64,000 nucleotides of DNA from Rhipicephalus microplus. Lineage: Eukaryota; Arthropoda; Arachnida; Ixodida; Ixodidae. The translations under genes and the position numbers were made by a program. This document shows positions 57,523-64,000 of the stretch, one piece after another (within the stretch, counting starts at the first letter, position 1; the number at the start of each line of letters is the position of its first letter). The notes under the pieces were generated by a model that saw only the letters and a list, made by a program, of their open reading frames with translations, searched no databases and was not told the DNA's origin. The stretch spans positions 42,404,271 to 42,468,270 of the forward strand of contig NC_134705.1 in the NCBI RefSeq assembly GCF_043290135.1, written 5' to 3'.

Positions 57523-58246
57523 TTTTTGAAGCCCGTCGCTCCTCCGACACAACCGTTCCAACAAATTGGCATGGATGTACTCGGACCTTTTCCCAAGTCT
57601 CGTGACGGCAACCGCTGGATTGTAGTCGCTACTGATTACATGACGCGCTACTGCGAAACGAAGGCATTACAACGTGGCACCGCCATTGAGACTGCCCACT
57701 TTTTTATGAAAAACATTGTCCTCCGACATGGAGCACCAGCAGTTGTCATAACTGATCGTGACACGGCTTTTACCGCTCGGATGATACAAGACGTCACGCA
57801 GCTTAGCGGCACAGTACATCGAAAAGCTACTGCATACCACCCACAAAGCAACGGCCTTACAGAGCGACTAAACAAGACGATCGCCGACATTCTATTCATG
57901 TACGTTGACCAAGACCACAAAAACTGGGATGACATCCTCCTTTACGTCACGTTCGCTTACAACACCGCTGTGCAAGAAACAACTGGATTCACACCATTCC
58001 GGTTGCTTCACGGCAGGGAGGTCACTACAATGCTGGATGCCATGCTTCTACCAGACAGACACCAGATTAGTGTCAAGACAAAAGAATTTATCATACTGGC
58101 AGACGCGGCTCGTAAGCTTGAAGGCGAACGAATCCACAAGCAACAATGCATCGACTCGCTGTGGTACAGCGCTCGTCGTCGCGATGTCTCTTACCAACCC
58201 GGAAAACGAGTTTGGTTGTGGACTCCCTTTCGACAACGGGGCGGTC
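57523..58246 (+). pseudogene. Gypsy element 3 integrase core
   Basis: The core keeps all three catalytic positions: A-T-D-Y, I-T-D-R and the Glu in L-T-E-R-L-N. The frame is open from the end of the insertion to about 58246, where it leaves the family pattern just after a one-base frame change (expected S-E-K-L-L). The remaining domain and 3' LTR are missing. Confidence 0.87.
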
Positions 58247-58277
58247 AGAAAAGTTGTATATAATATACAACTTTTCT
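58247..58277. repeat. 14-bp perfect palindrome at the Gypsy/Penelope junction
   Basis: Arms AGAAAAGTTGTATA (58247-58260) and its reverse complement (58264-58277), separated by TAA. The left arm is the continuation of the integrase coding text, so the right arm appears to be a fold-back copy. Confidence 0.9.
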
Positions 58278-58283
58278 CGGGGG

Positions 58284-60830
58284 CGGCTTGTTTTTGCTCT
58301 GACAAGAATGTCCTTCAGATTTTTATCCCTGCGGTACACCACGTGAGGTGGCTTCGCCAAAATAGAAGTTAGTCGTTCGCTTTCCCTGATTATGTTAACA
58401 TGGCGGGAAACTATGTTGTCGATCCGTGGCGCTGATAAGGAGTAAGTTTGTACAAGGTTCGTTTGCGAAGTCGTTTTAGATACTCTGTTTCGCCCCTTTA
58501 ATATATATCATTCCTGTTCACGTTGCGAGCACGTAGTATGGCATCGACAATAATGTCTTCCGGATAATTTTGTTTTAATAAGGAATGCTTTAGGCGTTCT
58601 GCGTGTCTGTCAAATTCCCGCATATCTGTGCATATTCTTCGGTACTAGTAGGCCTGAGAAAATGGAATACCCGTTTTGCAATGCTTTGGGTGGCTGCTGT
58701 TGAAATGGAGGTACAGTTGACGGTCTGTAGGCTTTTTGGAAAGGTTTGTTTACAAGCAGTCATTTTTGACCGTGACAGTGACGTCGAAAAGGTTAATGCT
58801 AACTTCGGAAATGTTGTGCGTGAATTTACTTGACGGGCGACACTTGCTAAAATTCTCTATGAAGCGCAAAAGACTTCCCTCATCGGGGTTCGCTTTCATA
58901 AAGATATCGTCTAAGTATCTTCTGTAGTAGAAAGGTTTCAAGGTGCGTTCCTCAATAAATGTGATTTCAAGTCAAGCCATAAAGGTGCTCGCGAAGTTTG
59001 GGGCCATTTTCTTGTCCATTGCACTGCCACTGACCTGAAAGAAATGCTTGGCATTGAACTCAAAATGGTTATAATTTAGTACAAGTTCAAGAAATGTAAA
59101 CACTACCTCGCCACTTACACCAGTTGATGAGTCACATTTTACATATTCAGAAACCATAGCCGCTAGTCTGTCATAGTGGGGTATGTTGGTGTACAGTGAG
59201 CAGACGTCCATAGTCACCAGAAAAATACCGCCTGAGATGTCGAGGCTTGAAGTTTCACAGATAAAGTGGTTTGTGTCCTTTAGTAATAGGGAAAATTTGG
59301 GGGATGTTTTTTTATTAAGGAATTGATGAATTATTATATAATATCTGTTGATGTGCTGTTACTGGATACTATCAGACGTCCCGGATTGCGTGCCTTGTGT
59401 ATTTTGGGGAGCAAATAGAATTGACCGAGAACAGAATGGGCCGGTAACAATGCTTTGAAAATTTCGGCGGTAATTTTCTCGTCCCGGCGGAGATTATATA
59501 GGGTTGCTTTTATCTCCCTGTCAAATTCGGAAGTCGGGTCCATTGGAAGTTCTTTGCAGAATTTTGTGTGTGATAGTTGTCGTTCCCCATCCTTTAGGTA
59601 GTCCGACGCATTTAGAATTACTATGCAGCCCCCTTTATCAGCCGGTTTGATGGTAATATCAGTGTTTTTTCGTAGTTCATCGAGTGCCTTTCGTTCTGAC
59701 ATTGATATGTTGTTTTGAGATGGCCGATTTTTTTCATACGTTCTGATGATATCTTTTTGAACTTCTCATTTATACATATCGAGGTGTTTGTCCCTCTGCC
59801 TACCTGGACACCATGATTTGTCACCACCAATCAATCTATTCTTGTTCGTACAGTCCGTGTGATCATGAAAGTATTCACGAAGGCGGAGATTACGCGCAAA
59901 GTTATCGAAGTCTTGGTACAGTTTCAATTCATTGAATCTACTGGGTGATGGACAAAAGGTTAAGCCTCTCGACAAAAGTTGCAGCTGAGCGGGTAGGAGC
60001 GTTGTGTTGGACAGCATGAGGACATTTTTCTCACAAGTTTTTGGCTGCTCTTGGCTATCACGTGGCACGGGAGTGTCAGCGTCATATTCGAGAGTAAGGC
60101 TGTTTTGATTAAGATTACACTGTAGTATCAAGTTTCCATTTTTCTCCTCAAAGTTAGGTTGTGGTACGGGTGGTCCCTGGCGTTCATGTATGGCATCATT
60201 CCTATTTTCCTGTTGCAGAGCAGTGGAGCTTCTGCAGTCCCGATTGAATTTTCTATCTTTTATTACTGAAACTTTGCGTCTCTTTTTCAGTCCATATCTT
60301 TCCAGTTCTCTTGCCTCATGGTGTCCGAGGTGAGATACTAATTTTTGCGTGGCCTCCGCGAAACTGTATTCGGCGGCCTTACGCTCACTATGGTCCGCAA
60401 TGACCCGAGTCAGTTGCAAGGACGCTTCTAGAAATATTTTTTTCACTTCCCCCTTTCTACTTCACTTAGTGCAGACATTGAGGGGTTGCAGGCTAGGCGG
60501 AGGCCCTTAGGTGCACTTTGGTGAGATAGATATTTGATTAGTTGTTCCACGTGTTTTTCGTATTGCACCCGTTTTTCAATGATTTTCCTAATTGATGGAA
60601 ATGAATGGGACCATGCGTGTTTAATAGTGCCCGTAGCTTTTGTTTCCCCGTGTAATTTGGAAGCCGCCGCCTTGGTTTTCAGCGCATTTGTCCGCCTGAT
60701 GTTGTAAGGCCTCGCTATTGGGAGTGGCGACGTCGTCACTGCTGGGACCCTGGATGGCTCTGTGTCCCTCGGCTCCTGGTGGGACCCGCTGGCTCACTGG
60801 CCTCGCTGGTGGTATTGGCGACATCGTCAC
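58284..60830 (-). pseudogene. Penelope-like element, minus copy: core and RT
   Basis: Pieces in order from 60830 downward: a Ser/Pro-rich linker; the N-terminal core (H-V-E-Q-L-I-K-Y-L...P-K-G-L); a middle region (60446-59766); I-T-I-K-P-A-D-K-G-G and L-P-K-I-H-K; then D-V-C-S-L-Y-T-N-I-P (59217) and the catalytic Y-L-D-D (58906-58917); and the end H-V-V-Y-R-R-D-K-N-L-K-D-I-L-V. Breaks include stops at about 59760 and 59334 and frameshifts. No GIY-YIG endonuclease is visible; the copy stops at the junction. A 90-bp tandem duplication lies in the linker (about 60729-60870). Confidence 0.88.
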
Positions 60831-60944
60831 TGCTGGGGCCCTGGGTGGCTCTGTGTGTCGCTCGGCTCCATGTTGTTGAGGGGGCTTGGCACTGGAGTTG
60901 TCCGTGCAAGCGATTGGCGCTGATCTCCATGCCGCCGACGTCCA

Positions 60945-61508
60945 TCACAGCTGCACCCTCGTGTGCTGTGCCAGCAGCGCGACTCCCTTGAAGCTTGCAT
61001 GTGAGCCGTCAGCAGCCAGGAAGCGGCGCAGCGGGAGTGTTGAGAAACCACGTTCGACGTAATAGACGCCTCTTCCCAACAACCCGTAGTGGCAGAGACG
61101 GCTGCCCTCTCTGCTGAATCAATGTACCTCCATAATAAACCGATTCATTGATCCCAGTTCGAGTCCCGCCGTCGGCGATTGGAAGCGAGGTAGTGGCAGA
61201 CTGAGATGCAGTGTCTTGATGTTCGGGCGCATCTGCCTCATTCGTTTCAATGACTCCCTCAATGAATGCAGTGATCTTGAAGAGCTAGTCTTCAGGATGT
61301 CCATGGTTCGTACATGCAGAAACAACGTGTCCACCCTGTAAGGTAGGTACTCAAGTAGCGCCGGAATATCCGAAAACATAGCAACACCATAAGAGATGAA
61401 GCATGGCGTCGTTGAGTCGTTCGGGCTGAAGTGCGTGTGGACGTACTGCAAGATGGAGTCCCCGATGACGGCACACTTTGTAGGATAATTTGAATATCTG
61501 CGTGACAA
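60945..61508 (-). pseudogene. SGNH/GDSL hydrolase-like domain upstream of the Penelope core
   Basis: One frame, 188 codons, broken only by a TGA at 61119-61121. It opens with C-A-V-I-G-D-S-I-L (block I, nucleophile Ser), has H-V-R-T-M-D-I where the family has H-x-G-x-N-D (block III, so Gly and Asn are lost), and ends with A-A-D-G-S-H-A-S-F-K-G-V (block V, catalytic Asp and His). SGNH domains are esterases and occur in ORF1 of CR1-type LINEs. Here it lies on the same strand, directly upstream of the Penelope core. No ATG was found for its start. Confidence 0.65.
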
Positions 61509-61642
61509 ACGCTCCGTTGATGATGTACTGGCAGCCGTGGTTCAGGTCAGAGGGAGTAATAATTCAATGGGCCAGTTAGTCTTCGTGAAGGTATTGGATA
61601 TGCACAACGGGAGCCTTGTCAACAAGAATAAATATATTTATT

Positions 61643-61682
61643 TCCCAACAGTTTCGGGAGGGGTCCTCCCTTGATCAGGGGA
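61643..61682 (-). ncRNA. Hammerhead-ribozyme-like motif (probably defective)
   Basis: On the minus strand: CCCCTGATCAAGGGAGGACC, then CCTCCCGAAACTGTTGGGA. Stem II is GGGAGG/CCTCCC, the GAAA core is intact, helix III could be only 2 bp with GTT as the cleavage triplet, and stem I is TCCC/GGGA. The core CUGAUGA reads CUGAUCA: the key G8 is C, with no compensating change at C3, so activity is doubtful. Penelope-like elements are known to carry such ribozymes with very short helix III. Confidence 0.55.
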
Positions 61683-61690
61683 TGAGTTAT

Positions 61691-62199
61691 ACTAACATGA
61701 ACTTCCAAACTTCGTTGCTGCCACGTCCCTCTCGCCTTGAAAGCTTTTTGCGAGAGTGAGGGAGAACTAAAAGAACAAATAAAGAAAAAAGAAAAAGAAA
61801 AAAAGAAAGAAAGAAAGAAAGAAAGACGAAAAACCACTGTGAACACTGAGCACGAAACCAAATGTCGGTGTACGTCCACATCCGGTTCTTATCCCGTGCT
61901 GGTCAGTTGTCGACGTGTGTCGGGCCACCCAAGATTGTCGCCGCGGTGGCAGGAGGGGTCCGTGACGGCGTGCGTAAGGAAAGGGTGACCCTTAATGGGT
62001 TGGTCGGCTCTTCACCTTTCATATTCGTCTGTTTCCCTTCAATGGTCATCGAGTGGTAGGCGAAGGTAAACACTTTGTATGTGCATGGAAACAAAAACAA
62101 GAAAGGACAGTGTACACATACGAGTCAGTCAGAAAGAACAAGCATGGTCTCCACCTATCAATCTTTTTCACCAATTTTCTCCTGGCAATTTCCAGTTCC
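61691..62199. other. Spacer between the two Penelope copies
   Basis: Contains a purine-rich (GAAA)n run at 61765-61830 and unassigned text. It may be 5' terminal sequence of the minus-strand copy. Confidence 0.45.
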
Positions 62200-64000
62200 T
62201 CCTGGAACTAGAAAGATATGTACTGAAAAAGAGAGAAAACATTTCAGTAGTAAAAGATAGAAAATTCAATCGGGACTGCAGAAGCTCCACTGCTCTGCAA
62301 TAAGAAAATAGGAATGAGGCCGTACAAGAACGCCAGGAACCACCCGTACCACAACTTAACTTTGAGAAGAAAAATGGGAACATGAAACTACAGTGTAATC
62401 CTAATCAACGCAGCCTTACTCTCGAATATGACGCTGACACTCCCGTGCCACGTGATAGCCAAGAGCAGCCAATAACTTATGAGAAAAATGTCCTCGTACT
62501 GTCCAACACAACGTTCACACCCGTTCAGGTACAACTTTTGTCGAGAGACTTAACATTTTGTCCATCACTCAGTAGATTCAATGAATTGGAACTGTACCAA
62601 GACCTCGATAACTTTGCGCGTAATCTCCGCCTTCTTGAATACTTTCATGATCACACGGACTGTGCGGACAAGAATAGATTAATTGGTGGTGACAAATCAT
62701 GGTGTCCAGATGATCAGAGGGACAAACACCTCGTTATGTATATATCAGCAGTTCAAAAATATATCATCAGAGCGTATGAAAAAAATAGGCCAACTCGGAA
62801 CAACATATCAAAGTCAGAACGAAGGGAACTCGACGCACTACGAAAAAAACGCTTATATTACCATCAAACCGGCTGATAAAGGGGGCTGCATAGTAATTAT
62901 AAATGCGTCGGACTACCTAAAGGATGGGGAACGACAACTATCACACACAAAATTCTGCAAAGAACTTCCAATGGACCCGACTTGCGAATTTGAAAGGGAG
63001 ATAAAAGCAACCCTATATAATCTCCGCCGGGACGAGAAAATTACCGCCGAAATTTTCAAAGCATTGTTACCGGCCCATTCTGTTCTCGGTCAATTCTATT
63101 TGCTCCCCAAAATACACAAGGCAGGCAATCCGGGACGTCTGATAGTATCCAGTAACAGCACATCAACAGAAATTATATAAGAATTCATCAATTCCTTAAT
63201 AAAAAAACATCCCCCAAATTTTCCCTATTACTAAAGGACACAAACCACTTCATCTGTGAAACTTCAAGCCTCGACATCTCAGGCGGTATTTTTCTGGTGA
63301 CTATGGACGTCTGCTCACTGTACACCAACATACCCCACCATGACGGACTAGCGGCTATGGTTTCTGAATATGTAAAATGTGACTCATCAACCGGTGTAAG
63401 TGGCGAGGTAGTGTTTACATTTCTTGAACTTGTACTAAATTATAACCATTTTGAGTTGAATGCCAAGCATTTCCTTCAGGTCAGTGGCAGTGCAATGGAC
63501 AAGAAAATGGCCCCAAACTTCGTGAGCACCTTTATGGCTTCACTTGAAATCACATTTATTGAGGGACGCACCTTGAAACCTTTCTACTACAGAAGATACT
63601 TAGACGATATTTTTATGAAAGTGAACCACGATGAGGGAAGTCTTTTGCGCTTCATTGAGGATTTTAACAAGTGTCGCCTGTCAATTAAATTCACGCCCAA
63701 AATTTCCAAAACTAGCATTAACTTCTTGGACGTCACTGTCACTTTCAAAAATGACTGCTTGTCAACAAACATTTCCAAGAGCCTACAGGCCGTAAAATGT
63801 ACCTCTATTGCAACAGTAGCCACCCAAAGCATTGCAAAATGGGTATTCCATATTCTCAGGCCTACTGGTACCGAAGAATATGCACCGATATGCGGGAATT
63901 TTACAGACACGCAGAACACCGTAGGCATTCCTTATTGAAACAAAATTATCCGGAAGACATTATTGACGATGCCATACTACGTGCTCGCAACGTGAACAGG
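62200..64000 (+). pseudogene. Penelope-like element, plus copy, cut by the window edge
   Basis: Parallels the minus copy from the phrase GGAA(C/A)TAGAAAGATAT-like text (62200) to the edge at 64000. It has L-P-K-I-H-K (about 63100), D-V-C-S-L-Y-T-N-I-P (63303) and Y-L-D-D (63597-63608). Lesions include a TAA at 62301, a frameshift at about 62850, a TAA at 63178-63180, a frameshift in 63181-63296, and another near 63780. It lacks the N-terminal core, linker and SGNH parts, as expected for 5' truncation. Confidence 0.87.

Larger units (their letters stand above)
52467..58246 (+). mobile_element. Ty3/Gypsy element 3, broken at its 3' end
   Basis: Starts with a single LTR (52467 to about 52660, TATTGCC...GTGACA), the same family as 7631-13953. 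Gag, protease, RT, RNase H and integrase follow in order. It is cut off inside the integrase C-terminal domain at a palindrome, so the 3' LTR is absent. Lesions are fewer than in element 1. Confidence 0.85.

Noticed and set aside
58142..58443. A CTGATAAGGAG phrase near 58431 as a second hammerhead core
   Set aside because: No GAAA partner or stems could be placed around it.
63178..63296. An intron in the Penelope-like element explaining the shared stop and frameshift
   Set aside because: No GT-AG pair brackets the region, and the amino acids around it still fit the Penelope protein, so it is coding text with lesions.

Overview
The window is animal nuclear DNA, most likely from a hard tick (Ixodidae, metastriate type). 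Evidence: one host gene split by GT-AG introns; at least ten copies of a tRNA-headed SINE of the tick Ruka type; and Ty3/Gypsy, CR1/L2-like LINE and Penelope-like elements typical of tick genomes. No tRNA or rRNA gene, operon or CRISPR array was seen. The organism call is an inference from repeat content.

Host gene. Five minus-strand exons (33167-33274, 27299-27450, 19835-19976, 5678-5788, 3700-3825) join in phase into 212 codons plus stop. They form the C-terminal part of an acyl-CoA synthetase of the ACSF2 type (medium-chain acyl-CoA ligase). The upstream exons were not found. The introns (1.9, 14.0, 7.3 and 5.7 kb) are filled with mobile elements.

Layout. 1-1402: decayed LINE ORF1. 2740-3030: old Gypsy relic. 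7631-13953: dead Gypsy element with a LINE fragment inside it. 14538-19321: a TIR element split by an almost intact CsRn1-like LTR retrotransposon (14823-19046). 22115-26081: a roughly 4 kb unclassified element with inverted ~150-bp repeat arrays and (TCTA)n/(TAGA)n ends; a truncated sister lies at 34920-36105. 28.8-32.8 kb: SINE cluster. 36295-36802: complete TIR/TA element. 37741-42168: CR1/L2-like LINE with tandem 5' monomers and a 2A peptide, its RT interrupted by a SINE. 43395-44215: RNase H LINE relic. 46245-52466: a chain of short LTR elements lying in successive (AT)n tracts. 52467-58246: Gypsy element with a promoter-bearing insertion in its integrase. 58284-64000: two Penelope-like copies head to head, the left one preceded by an SGNH-hydrolase-like domain and a hammerhead-like motif.

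Most promising novelty: the SGNH-Penelope arrangement with a ribozyme-like 5' end, the repeated LTR insertions into (AT)n, the microsatellite-ended fold-back family, and a non-autonomous LTR element carrying an unrecognised 389-codon frame. All assignments come from reading motifs by eye; no database search was run.
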